Origin: Paracoccus tibetensis
GTDB taxonomy: Bacteria > Pseudomonadota > Alphaproteobacteria > Rhodobacterales > Rhodobacteraceae
DNA: 64,000 nucleotides
Direction of reading: 5' to 3'
Assembly: GCF_900102505.1 (NCBI RefSeq)
Contig: NZ_FMVT01000003.1
Location: 248,001 to 312,000, forward strand
The translations under genes and the position numbers were made by a program. The notes under the pieces are model-generated. The model was not told the origin of the DNA and made no database searches. It saw nothing but the letters and a program-made list of their open reading frames with translations. Positions 17,535 through 25,968 of this stretch are shown here, one piece after another; positions within the stretch are counted from its first letter, which is position 1, and each line of letters begins with the position of its first letter.

Positions 17535-19571
17535 ATGGCGCACGATCCGCTTTTGCAGCCCTTCCAACTGAAGCACCTGACCCTCCGCAACCGGATCATG
17601 ATCACCAGCCACGAGCCCGCCTATCCCGAGGACGGGATGCCCAAGGGGCGCTACCGGGCCTATCACGCCGAGCGGGCGAAGGCCGGGGTCGCGCTGACGA
17701 TGACCGCCGGTTCGGCGGCGGTCTCGCGCGACAGCCCGCAGGTCTTCAACAACATCCTCGCCTGGAAGGACGAGGTCGTGGGCTGGATGAAGCAGCTGGT
17801 GGACGAGTGCCACGACCACGGGGCGGCGGTGATGATCCAGCTGACCCACCTGGGCCGGCGCACCCGGTGGGACAAGGGCGACTGGCTGCCCGTGCTGGCC
17901 CCCAGCCACGAGCGCGAGGCCGCGCACCGGGCCTTTCCCAAGCGGCTGGAGGACTGGGACATCGCCCGCATCAAGGCCGACTTCGCCGACGCCGCCGAGC
18001 GCATGAAGGCCGCCGGCGTCGACGGGATCGAGCTGGAGGCCTACGGCCACCTGCTCGAGCAGTTCTGGTCGCCCCTGACCAACGATCTCGAGGCGCCCTA
18101 TGGCGGCGACCTTCAGAACCGGCTGCGCTTCACGATGGAGGTGCTGGGCGCGATCCGCGAGCGCTGCGGGCCGGACTTCATCGTCGGGCTGCGCTACACG
18201 GGCGACCAGGTCCTGCCCGGCGGCATGACCGAGGACGAGGGCTTCCGCGTCTCGCAGATGCTCAAGGACAGCGGGCTGGTCGATTTCCTGAACGTGGTGC
18301 GCGGCCATATCGACACGGATGCGGGCTTGACCGACGTCATCCCCGTGCAGGGAATGCGCAACGCCCCGCATCTGGACTTCGCCGGCCAGATCCGCCGCGC
18401 GACGGGCTTTCCTACCTTCCATGCCGCCAAGATCCCGGACGTGGCGACGGCGCGCCACGCCATCGCGTCGGGCCTTCTGGACATGGTGGGGATGACGCGG
18501 GCGCACATGGCCGACCCGCATCTGGTCCGCAAGGTGATCGAGGGGCGCGAGGACGACATCCGGCCCTGCGTCGGCGCGAACTACTGTCTGGACCGCATCT
18601 ACCAGGGCGGCATGGCCTTCTGCCTGCACAACGCGGCCACGGGGCGCGAGGAGACGATGCCGCACGACATCCCGCCCGCGCCGGCGCCGCGCCGCGTGAC
18701 CATCGTCGGCGCCGGTCCAGCGGGGCTGGAGGCCGCCCGCGTCGCGGCCGAGCGCGGCCACCGCGTCACCGTCTTCGAGGCGGCCGACCGGCCCGGCGGG
18801 CAGATCCGCCTGACCGCCCAGCAGGAGCGGCGGCGCGAGATGATCTCGATCATCTCCTGGCGGATGGCGATGTGCGAGAAGCACGGCGTCACCTTCCACT
18901 TCAACCGCTTCGCCGAGGCAGGCGACGTCCTGGCGAGCGATCCCGACGAGGTCGTCATCGCCACCGGCGGGCTGCCCCATACCGAGGTGCTGGCAAAGGG
19001 GAACGAGCTGGTCTGCTCGGCCTGGGACATCCTGTCGGGCGACGTGAAGCCCGGCGCGAACGTCCTGATCTTCGACGACGCGGGCGATCATGCCGCGCTG
19101 CAGGCCGCCGATCTCATCGCCGCGACGGGGGCGGCGGTCGAGATCGCGACCCCCGACCGCAGCTTCGCGCCCGAGGTCATGGCGATGAACCTCGTGCCCT
19201 ACATGCGCAGCCTCCAGCGGCGGGACGTGACCTTCACCGTGACCTGGCGGCTCATGTCCGTGGTGCGCGAGGGCAACCAGCTGCGGGCGACGCTTGGCAG
19301 CGATTATGGCGACATGACGCGGCAGCGGCTGGTCGATCAGGTCGTGGTGAACCACGGCACGCGCCCGTTGGACGATCTGTATTTCGAGCTGAAGCCGCTG
19401 TCGAGGAACCTGGGCGAGGTCGATTACGAGGCCCTGGTGGCGGGGGACGCGCAGCGCCTGTCCCGCCAGCCCGAGGCCGGCTTTCGGCTGTGGCGGATCG
19501 GGGACGCGGTGGCGGCCCGCAACACCCATGCCGCCATCTTCGATGCCCTGCGGCTGGTCAAGGATCTCTGA
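17535..19571 (+). CDS. TMADH/DgcA-like flavin and Fe-S oxidoreductase, probable N-demethylase
   Basis: A two-part flavoprotein of 678 residues: an old-yellow-enzyme TIM barrel (about 1-330), a cysteine region, and an FAD/NAD-type domain starting VTIVGAGPAGLEAARV. The layout is that of trimethylamine dehydrogenase, dimethylglycine demethylase DgcA and N-methylproline demethylase. The cluster ligands fall at Cys345, Cys351 and Cys363, but position 348, the second Cys of the classical C-x2-C-x2-C-x12-C set, is Ala. Neighbours (BCCT carrier, amaA- and amaB-like genes) favour demethylation of a cyclic N-methyl amino acid. The ATG at 17535 has no strong ribosome site, and I see no better start. A TTGACA at 17476-17481 could be a -35 element, but its -10 partner is poor. 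Confidence 0.8.
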   Translation: MAHDPLLQPFQLKHLTLRNRIMITSHEPAYPEDGMPKGRYRAYHAERAKAGVALTMTAGSAAVSRDSPQVFNNILAWKDEVVGWMKQLVDECHDHGAAVMIQLTHLGRRTRWDKGDWLPVLAPSHEREAAHRAFPKRLEDWDIARIKADFADAAERMKAAGVDGIELEAYGHLLEQFWSPLTNDLEAPYGGDLQNRLRFTMEVLGAIRERCGPDFIVGLRYTGDQVLPGGMTEDEGFRVSQMLKDSGLVDFLNVVRGHIDTDAGLTDVIPVQGMRNAPHLDFAGQIRRATGFPTFHAAKIPDVATARHAIASGLLDMVGMTRAHMADPHLVRKVIEGREDDIRPCVGANYCLDRIYQGGMAFCLHNAATGREETMPHDIPPAPAPRRVTIVGAGPAGLEAARVAAERGHRVTVFEAADRPGGQIRLTAQQERRREMISIISWRMAMCEKHGVTFHFNRFAEAGDVLASDPDEVVIATGGLPHTEVLAKGNELVCSAWDILSGDVKPGANVLIFDDAGDHAALQAADLIAATGAAVEIATPDRSFAPEVMAMNLVPYMRSLQRRDVTFTVTWRLMSVVREGNQLRATLGSDYGDMTRQRLVDQVVVNHGTRPLDDLYFELKPLSRNLGEVDYEALVAGDAQRLSRQPEAGFRLWRIGDAVAARNTHAAIFDALRLVKDL

Positions 19572-19708
19572 GGCGCGGCGGCCGGGTGGCAGGCATGCGG
19601 CTGCAGCACTGGCCGGCCCCATCAAATAAATGTTAGAAGGACGTTCCAATGCCTGCACAAATGCGGACCCCGGCCGGGTGCATGGCGGCGGGACACCAGG
19701 AGGCCAAG

Positions 19709-19756
19709 ATGTCGCGCCCGCATGCGGGCGCGCGAGACCACCGCAACCACGTTTGA
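19709..19756 (+). other. Possible 15-codon leader ORF before the BCCT gene
   Basis: ATG at 19709 follows AGGAGG with a good spacing and opens a 15-codon frame (MSRPHAGARDHRNHV) that stops 16 bp before the BCCT GTG start. The same frame has an upstream ATG at 19649. It could be a translated leader or simply the relic of an old start. A 20-bp palindrome lies inside it. Confidence 0.25.
19713..19732. promoter_or_regulatory. Perfect 20-bp GC palindrome in the BCCT leader
   Basis: CGCGCCCGCATGCGGGCGCG is fully self-complementary and sits 41 bp before the BCCT start. It could be an operator or, in RNA, a hairpin that influences translation of the carrier. GC-rich DNA makes such palindromes less surprising, so the role is open. 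Confidence 0.35.
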
Positions 19757-19772
19757 ACGCAAGGAGGGTCGT

Positions 19773-21422
19773 GTGGACCTGAAGCCACCCCTGACGCAAC
19801 TCGACATCCCAACCACCGACGGCGGCTTCTACGATGGCTTCACGCGCACCGTGGCCGTGTCGGGGAAGATCATCATCGGGGCGCTCATCTTCTGGGCCGT
19901 CGCCTTCCCCCAGAACGCGGGCAACCTTCTGAACGCGATCAACGAGGCGATCCTGGCGACCTTCAACTACTGGTATGTCTGGACCAGCGCGTTCTTCGTG
20001 GTGCTGTGCCTGCTGCTGGCGCTGATCCCCGCCTCGAGGCGGATGCGCCTCGGCGAGCCGGAGGACCGGCCCGAATTCACCAACTTCTCGTGGTTCTCGA
20101 TGATGTTCGGCGCAGGGGTCGGGGTGGGCATGCTGACCTACTCGACCGGCGAGCCGATCTCGCATTTCCAGACCAACCCGGCCGTGATCCAGGGCCTGAT
20201 CGCGGGCTCCTCGGCCGAGACGGTGCGTCCGGCCTATGAGTGGTCGTTTCTCCACTGGGGCCTGACGCCCTGGGCCTGCTACGCGCTGACGGGCCTCGCG
20301 CTGGCCTATTTCTCGTATCGCCGCGGCCTGCCGCTGACGATCCGATCGGGGCTGACATCGCTCTTCGGCTCACGGCTCGAGGGGCCGCTCGGGCATGTCG
20401 TGGACATCGTGGCCGTGGTGGCGACGGTTCTGGGCGTGTCGCAGACGCTCGGCTACGGGGTCGAGCAGTTCGTCGCCGGCGTGGCGCGGGTCAGCGGCGG
20501 CGCCTGGCTGCTGAACGACGACAGCACCGCCTCGGCCGCCGCGGTCATCACCGCGCTGGTGGTCATCGTCGGCGCCTCCACGCTGTCGGCCATGTCCGGC
20601 GTCGGCCGCGGGATCAAGTGGCTCTCGAACATCAACACGGGCCTCAGCATCTTCGTGCTGCTGTTCTTCCTGATCTTCGGGGCGACGCTGTTCAGCCTGC
20701 AGGCGCTGTTCGTGGGCATCTGGGACTACCTGACGACGCTGCCCTGGAAGCTGACCACCGTCTGGAGCGCTGACGGCACCGAAAGCGGGAACGAACTGGC
20801 CGCCTGGCAGGGCAGCTGGACCATCTTCTACTGGGCCTGGTGGATCGCCTTCGCCCCCTTCGTCGGTCTGTTCCTCGCCCGCATCTCCAAGGGCCGCACG
20901 ATCCGCGAATACATCCTTGGCGCGATGATCGTGCCCTCGGCGGTCTGCTTCACCTGGTTCGCCCTGGTCGGCGGCACCGCGATCAGCCTTGAGCTGACGG
21001 GCCAGGCGCAGGGCGCGATCGTCGGCACCGGCCTGTCCGACCAGCTTTACGCGACGCTGGCGGTGATGCTGCCTGCCGGGCTGGCGACCCTGATGTCGGC
21101 CGTGGTCGTGGTGCTTCTGTTGACCTACCTCGTCACGTCGGTCGACTCGGCCGTCCTCATCATCAACACGATCAACGCGGCCGGCGACGAGGGGCCGAAG
21201 GCGCGCCCGCACATCCTGTTCTGGGGCGTGGCCCTGGCGCTGGTCGTCGGCGCCCTGCTGATCGTGGGCGGCCTGTCGGCCATCCAGACGGCGATGATCG
21301 TCGGGGCGCTGCCCTTCTCCTTCGTGATGATGCTGATGGGGCTGTCGCTGGTCAAGGCGATCATCATGGACAACCTGCGCAAGCAGGCCGACGTGCCGCG
21401 CACCGTCGGCACGATCAACTGA
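19773..21422 (+). CDS. BCCT-family betaine/carnitine/choline transporter
   Basis: Secondary carrier for quaternary or methylated amines, 549 residues and about twelve membrane segments. The family signature is visible: MMFGAGVGVGMLTYSTGEP near residue 112 and the tryptophan-rich segment FYWAWWIAFAPFVGLFLARISKGRTIREY. It probably imports the substrate of the neighbouring demethylase. The GTG at 19773 is chosen because AAGGAGGG ends five bases before it; an in-frame ATG at 19722 has no ribosome site. A perfect hairpin follows the stop. Confidence 0.85.
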   Translation: MDLKPPLTQLDIPTTDGGFYDGFTRTVAVSGKIIIGALIFWAVAFPQNAGNLLNAINEAILATFNYWYVWTSAFFVVLCLLLALIPASRRMRLGEPEDRPEFTNFSWFSMMFGAGVGVGMLTYSTGEPISHFQTNPAVIQGLIAGSSAETVRPAYEWSFLHWGLTPWACYALTGLALAYFSYRRGLPLTIRSGLTSLFGSRLEGPLGHVVDIVAVVATVLGVSQTLGYGVEQFVAGVARVSGGAWLLNDDSTASAAAVITALVVIVGASTLSAMSGVGRGIKWLSNINTGLSIFVLLFFLIFGATLFSLQALFVGIWDYLTTLPWKLTTVWSADGTESGNELAAWQGSWTIFYWAWWIAFAPFVGLFLARISKGRTIREYILGAMIVPSAVCFTWFALVGGTAISLELTGQAQGAIVGTGLSDQLYATLAVMLPAGLATLMSAVVVVLLLTYLVTSVDSAVLIINTINAAGDEGPKARPHILFWGVALALVVGALLIVGGLSAIQTAMIVGALPFSFVMMLMGLSLVKAIIMDNLRKQADVPRTVGTIN

Positions 21423-21430
21423 GCGAAGGC

Positions 21431-21455
21431 CGCAGCCCCGCGTGCCGGGGCTGCG
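21431..21455 (+). terminator. Stem-loop after the BCCT gene
   Basis: A perfect 10-bp stem (CGCAGCCCCG / CGGGGCTGCG) with a 5-base loop begins 8 bases after the BCCT stop. No T-tract follows, so it may be a partial terminator or a 3' stabiliser before the amaA-like gene. Confidence 0.5.
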
Positions 21456-21570
21456 CCGATTCCGCGGGCAACAGTCCCAAGGCGAATGACATCAGGACGC
21501 GACATCGCTGGCGCGCCGCCGCCCGGCAGGGCAGGACAGGGCAAGGCCGCTGGAGAAGGGTGACCGGGGG

Positions 21571-22848
21571 ATGCAGAACGATCCGCGAAGCCACGGGCTA
21601 TGGGAGACGAGCGCCCCCGAAGCTCCCCGGACCGCCGCGCTGGCCGAGGAAACGCGCGCCGAGGTCCTCGTCATCGGCGGGGGCTATACCGGCCTGTCGA
21701 CCGCGCTGCACTTGGCCGAGTGCGGCGCCGATGTTGTCCTCCTCGAGGCGGTCGAGATCGGCTTCGGCGGCGCGGGCCGCAATGTCGGTCTGGTCAACGC
21801 CGGCATGTGGGTGATGCCCGACAGTCTGGTCCAGACCCTGGGGGCCGAGGACGGCGAGCGACTGATCGCCTTCCTCGGCGAAGGACCCGCCCATGTCTGG
21901 GAGATCATCGAACGCTACCGGATCGACTGCCAGGCCTCGCAGACCGGCACGCTGCACCTCGCCGCGCACAGGACCGGCCTTGCTGAGCTGGTCCAGCGCC
22001 ACGCGCAATGGTCCCGGCGCGGCGCGCCGGTCGCGCTGCTGGACCCCGAGGCGACGGCGCAGCGGGTCGGAAGCCCTCGCTATCACGGCGCGCTCTTCGA
22101 CAGCCGCGCGGGGACGATCCAGCCGCTGGCCTACGCGCGGGGCCTTGCGCGGGCCGCCATCGGGTGCGGAGCCCGCATCTTCACCGGATCGCCGGCCGTC
22201 GCCATGCAGCCGCAGGACGGGATGTGGCGGGTCGCGACGCCGAAAGGCGCCGTGATCGCGCGGCAGGTCGTCTTCGCGACCGACGCCTACACCCGGCACC
22301 TGATGCCCCAGATCCTGACCCAGCAGGTCTTCCTTCCCTATTTCAACCTCGCCACCGCGCCCCTGCCTGGGGAAATCGCGCGCATGATCCTGCCGGGCCG
22401 CGAGGGTGCCTGGGACACGCGCGAGGTGCTGACCTCGTTCCGGTTGGACCGTGAAAACCGGCTGGTCTTCGGCTCGGTCGGCGCGCTGCGCCATGGCGGG
22501 CAGGCGGTCCACCGGGCCTGGGCGCGGCGGGCGCTGAAACGGATCTTCCCCCAGCTCGGCCCCGTCGACTTCGCGGCCGAATGGTTCGGCAACATCGGCA
22601 TGACCGCCGACAGCCTGCCCCGCTTCCACCAGCTGGCCGAGGGCGTCGTCAGCTTCTGCGGCTATAACGGCCGGGGCATCGCGCCCGGCACCGCCTTCGG
22701 CCGCGCGCTGGCCGGCTGGCTCATGGGCGCGAATGCCGCGCTGCCCCTGCGCCCCTCTGTCCCGAAGCCCGTCCAGCTGCGCGGGTTGCGAAGCGCCTGG
22801 TACGAGGCGGGGGCGCAGGCCTTTCACCTGATCGACGCGCGCCGCTAG
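21571..22848 (+). CDS. amaA: FAD-dependent amino acid oxidase, AmaA-like (L-pipecolate oxidase)
   Basis: DadA/GlyOx-type flavoprotein of 425 residues. The FAD Rossmann motif is VLVIGGGYTGLSTALHLAE (near 30-50), followed by GFGGAGRNVGLVNAG; the C-terminal FCGYNGRGIAPGTAFGRAL is typical of this oxidase group. Pseudomonas AmaA oxidises L-pipecolate to piperideine-6-carboxylate and is encoded beside AmaB, as here. Other secondary amine oxidations (sarcosine, N-methyl amino acids) are possible, so the name rests on similarity plus context. The ATG follows a GGGGG run rather than a clean ribosome site. Confidence 0.68.
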   Translation: MQNDPRSHGLWETSAPEAPRTAALAEETRAEVLVIGGGYTGLSTALHLAECGADVVLLEAVEIGFGGAGRNVGLVNAGMWVMPDSLVQTLGAEDGERLIAFLGEGPAHVWEIIERYRIDCQASQTGTLHLAAHRTGLAELVQRHAQWSRRGAPVALLDPEATAQRVGSPRYHGALFDSRAGTIQPLAYARGLARAAIGCGARIFTGSPAVAMQPQDGMWRVATPKGAVIARQVVFATDAYTRHLMPQILTQQVFLPYFNLATAPLPGEIARMILPGREGAWDTREVLTSFRLDRENRLVFGSVGALRHGGQAVHRAWARRALKRIFPQLGPVDFAAEWFGNIGMTADSLPRFHQLAEGVVSFCGYNGRGIAPGTAFGRALAGWLMGANAALPLRPSVPKPVQLRGLRSAWYEAGAQAFHLIDARR

Positions 22849-23068
22849 TCCCGCCTGCGGCCGACCTGGGTGCCGCTCCACCCTCGGAAGGCCGCGGCGA
22901 CCGGGTCCGAGGCGCGCGCGTCCGCATCGCGCGCGTTTCATTCCGAACGTCATGCTGTATGCGGATGAGCCAGACCGATGGAAAGATCAGGCGGGACGTG
23001 ATGCCGACCCGAAAAGCCGCGCCCGCCGGCATGCGCGCCGCCCCGAACGAAACGAAAGGAACGACCCG

Positions 23069-24598
23069 ATGATTGACGCCCGCGACATGGACCTGAAGAC
23101 CGCCGCCCGCACCGTTCTTGACCGCCTCGGCGCCGACACCGCCGCGCTGGACGGCGGCAGCATGGCCAGCTTCTCGCCCGTGACGGGCGAGCAGATCGCC
23201 GCCCTTGCCGAACATTCCGCCGCCGAGGTGACCGCGGCCATCGACCGCGCCGCGGCGGCCTTCCGCAGCTGGCGCAACGTGCCGGCCCCGCGCCGGGGCG
23301 AGCTGGTGCGCCTTCTGGGCGAGGAGCTGCGCGCGGCCAAGGACGATCTCGGCCGCCTGGTGTCCATCGAGGCGGGCAAGAGCCCGTCCGAGGGCGCCGG
23401 CGAGGTGCAGGAGATGATCGACATCTGCGATTTCGCCGTCGGCCTGTCGCGCCAGCTCTACGGGCTGACCATCGCGACCGAGCGTCCCGGCCACCGGATG
23501 ATGGAAACCTGGCATCCGCTCGGCGTCGTCGGCGTCATCTCGGCCTTCAACTTCCCCGTCGCGGTCTGGTCGTGGAACACGGCGCTGGCGCTGGTCTGCG
23601 GTAACCCCGTCGTCTGGAAGCCCTCCGAGAAGACCCCGCTGACCGCGCTCGCCTGCCAGGCGATCCTCGACCGGGCGATCGCCCGCTTCGGCGACGCGCC
23701 CGCGGCGCTGAGCCAGGTCGTCATCGGCGGCCGCGAGACCGGCGAGGCGCTGGTGGACGATCCGCGCGTGGCCCTCGTCTCGGCCACCGGCTCGACCCGG
23801 ATGGGCCGGCAGGTCGGCCCGCGCGTGGCGGCGCGCTTCGGCCGCTCGATCCTCGAGCTGGGCGGCAACAACGCGGGCATCGTTTGCCCTTCGGCCGATC
23901 TGGACATGGCGCTGCGGGCCATCGCCTTCGGCGCGATGGGCACGGCCGGGCAGCGCTGCACCACGATGCGGCGGCTCTTCGTGCATGACGGCGTCTACGA
24001 CCAGCTGGTCCCCCGGCTGATCAAGGCCTACGGCTCGGTCTCGGTCGGCAACCCGCTGACCTCGCGGGCGCTGGTCGGCCCGCTGGTGGACGGCCAGGCC
24101 TTCGCGGCGATGCAGGCGGCGCTGGAGGCCGCCAAGGCCGCGGGCGGCACCGTCCATGGCGGCGCCCGCGTCACCGACGCCGCGCCCGAGGCGGCCTTCT
24201 ACGTCAAGCCCGCGCTGGTCGAGATGCCCGCGCAGACCGGACCCGTGCTGGAGGAGACCTTCGCGCCGATCCTCTACGTCATGCGCTACAGCGACTTCGG
24301 AAGCGTGATCGAGCAGCACAACGCGGTCGGCGCGGGCCTCTCCTCGTCCATCTTTACGACCGACCTGCGCGAGAGCGAGGCGTTCCTGTCGGCGTCGGGC
24401 TCGGACTGCGGCATCGCCAACGTCAACATCGGCACCTCGGGCGCCGAGATCGGCGGCGCCTTCGGCGGCGAGAAGGAGACCGGCGGCGGGCGCGAAAGCG
24501 GCTCGGACGCGTGGAAGGCCTACATGCGCCGCGCCACCAACACGATCAACTACTCGCGCGATCTGCCGCTGGCGCAGGGCGTCGTCTTCGACATCTGA
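23069..24598 (+). CDS. amaB: Aldehyde dehydrogenase of the ALDH7 group, AmaB-like (aminoadipate semialdehyde/P6C dehydrogenase)
   Basis: NAD-dependent enzyme of 509 residues. Glu263 is in ILELGGNNAG and catalytic Cys297 in GTAGQRCTTMRR. The late motif FGGEKETGGGRESGSDAWKAY is characteristic of ALDH7/antiquitin and AmaB, which oxidise alpha-aminoadipate semialdehyde (from piperideine-6-carboxylate) to alpha-aminoadipate. It follows the AmaA-like gene after a 220-bp gap, so it may have its own promoter. The ATG at 23069 lies behind GAAAGGA; the frame is open to 22952 without a ribosome site there. Confidence 0.8.
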   Translation: MIDARDMDLKTAARTVLDRLGADTAALDGGSMASFSPVTGEQIAALAEHSAAEVTAAIDRAAAAFRSWRNVPAPRRGELVRLLGEELRAAKDDLGRLVSIEAGKSPSEGAGEVQEMIDICDFAVGLSRQLYGLTIATERPGHRMMETWHPLGVVGVISAFNFPVAVWSWNTALALVCGNPVVWKPSEKTPLTALACQAILDRAIARFGDAPAALSQVVIGGRETGEALVDDPRVALVSATGSTRMGRQVGPRVAARFGRSILELGGNNAGIVCPSADLDMALRAIAFGAMGTAGQRCTTMRRLFVHDGVYDQLVPRLIKAYGSVSVGNPLTSRALVGPLVDGQAFAAMQAALEAAKAAGGTVHGGARVTDAAPEAAFYVKPALVEMPAQTGPVLEETFAPILYVMRYSDFGSVIEQHNAVGAGLSSSIFTTDLRESEAFLSASGSDCGIANVNIGTSGAEIGGAFGGEKETGGGRESGSDAWKAYMRRATNTINYSRDLPLAQGVVFDI

Positions 24599-24886
24599 GG
24601 GCGCCGGTCGAGACGCCCGGCCATATCCTGCGGGGCAGGGCGCGCGGCAGCGCCCTCGCCCCGCGATGAAGCGGGCGATCCGGGACAGGTTCCGCCGCGA
24701 GACTGGGCGCGACTGTCGCCAGGCGAGGTGACGGCGGGGGCAAAGCCAAGGCTCTTGCCGTCGCTGCCTTGCCGACCGCGGGCCGTACAGTGATCGTCGC
24801 GCGTGAATGCGGGATGTTTGAGTTTTCGATGAAGGGGGATAGTGCCCAGGAATGGCGACTATCGAGGCGATCCAGGACGGATCATC

Positions 24887-24963
24887 TGGTCGGAGCGAGA
24901 GGATTCGAACCTCCGACCCCCTGCTCCCGAAGCAGGTGCGCTACCAGGCTGCGCTACGCTCCG
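24887..24963 (-). tRNA. tRNA-Pro (CGG)
   Basis: On the minus strand a full cloverleaf can be folded. The acceptor stem CGGAGCG pairs with CGCTCCG, the D-arm contains AGCGCAGCCTGGTAGCGC, and the anticodon stem CTGCT/AGCAG encloses TTCGGGA with anticodon CGG. The T-arm has GTTCGAATC. The CCA end is encoded in the DNA at 24887-24889. No integrase or repeat of the tRNA 3' end is seen nearby. Confidence 0.95.
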
Positions 24964-25011
24964 ACCGTAGGACGGGCAGGTAGCGGATGCGCCTGGCGGA
25001 TGCAAGCCCCG

Positions 25012-25968
25012 TCAGCGGCGGTGCGGCCACAATCTTTGCAGCACCGCCGATTTGGGCGCCGTCACAGTCTCGGCCCGCAGCCGCGCCGTGGTGGCGGGGC
25101 GGTTTGCCGAGACGCCGCGGCTCTCGCGCCAGACGATGTAGATGCCCGAGCCGATGATGATCCCCGCGCCGATCGCCGTCGGCAGGTCCAGCGCCTCGCC
25201 GAAGAGGAACCAGCCATAGGCCATCGCCCAGAGGATCTGGGAATACTGCATCGGCGCCACGATCGCCGCCTCGCCCGTCCGGTAGGCCTGGATCACCAGT
25301 ACCGCCCCGCCGAGGCCGAGCGTCGCGATCACCCCCGTCAGAGCCAGGTCGGCCAGGGCCATCGGCTCGTAGGCCAGCGACAGCGCCGCGCCGGTGGCCA
25401 GGAAGTTGCCCAGCATCGGCCACATCAGCAGCACCATCGGGCGCTCGCGCCGGCCGAGGCGGCGGATGATGACCGCCGCCATGGCGCTGGCGACGGCGCC
25501 CGCCATTGCCGCCAGGTGGCCGGGCTGAAGCTCCTGTCCGCCGGGGCGCAGGACGATCAGCACGCCCGACAGGCCGACGATCACCGCGGCCCAGCGGTGC
25601 AGCCCCACCTTCTCGCCCAGAAGCGGGATCGAGAGGATGGTGATCAAGAGCGGCGTGGTGAAGAGGATCGCGTAGACCTGCGCCAGGGGCAGGGTCGAGA
25701 AGGCGTAAAAGCCCCCCATGCCGGCGATGACCGCGCAGACGGTCCGCAGGATCACCCAGCCGAAGTTGCTGGGGCGCAGCGTGCCGGGCTGGGGGTCGCG
25801 CATCAGCACCACCACCACCAGCGGGAAGGACAGGAGCGAGGCGAAGAACAGGATCTGCAGCGCCGGGTAGGTTTCGCCCAGCGCCTTGATGATCACGTCA
25901 TGCGTCGCGTAAAGGCCCATCCCGGCCAGTTGCAGGAGCGCGCCCTTGACGTTGCCGGTCAGGGCCAA
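25012..25968 (-). CDS. EamA/DMT-family transporter
   Basis: Ten-helix drug/metabolite-type membrane carrier, 318 residues, with two EamA repeats (about 5-140 and 150-285); GLSGVLIVLRPGG and GIIIGSGIYIVWRESR close the two halves. The substrate is unknown. The start is a TTG at 25968 immediately after the leuB TGA, and GGAGG in the last leuB codons gives it a good ribosome site, so it is translated with leuB. Co-transcription hints at amino-acid-related export, but that is speculative. The C terminus is a basic cytoplasmic tail. Confidence 0.75.
   Translation of the reverse strand: MALTGNVKGALLQLAGMGLYATHDVIIKALGETYPALQILFFASLLSFPLVVVVLMRDPQPGTLRPSNFGWVILRTVCAVIAGMGGFYAFSTLPLAQVYAILFTTPLLITILSIPLLGEKVGLHRWAAVIVGLSGVLIVLRPGGQELQPGHLAAMAGAVASAMAAVIIRRLGRRERPMVLLMWPMLGNFLATGAALSLAYEPMALADLALTGVIATLGLGGAVLVIQAYRTGEAAIVAPMQYSQILWAMAYGWFLFGEALDLPTAIGAGIIIGSGIYIVWRESRGVSANRPATTARLRAETVTAPKSAVLQRLWPHRR

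Noticed and set aside
19635..22955. Shared TetR operator motif around GAACGTC upstream of the BCCT and amaB-like genes
   Set aside because: The similarity covers only seven bases with different spacing and no clear dyad; it could be chance.
24887..24963. tRNA-Pro as an integration site
   Set aside because: No integrase, no repeated tRNA 3' end and no change in composition is seen on either side; leuB and an EamA gene follow.
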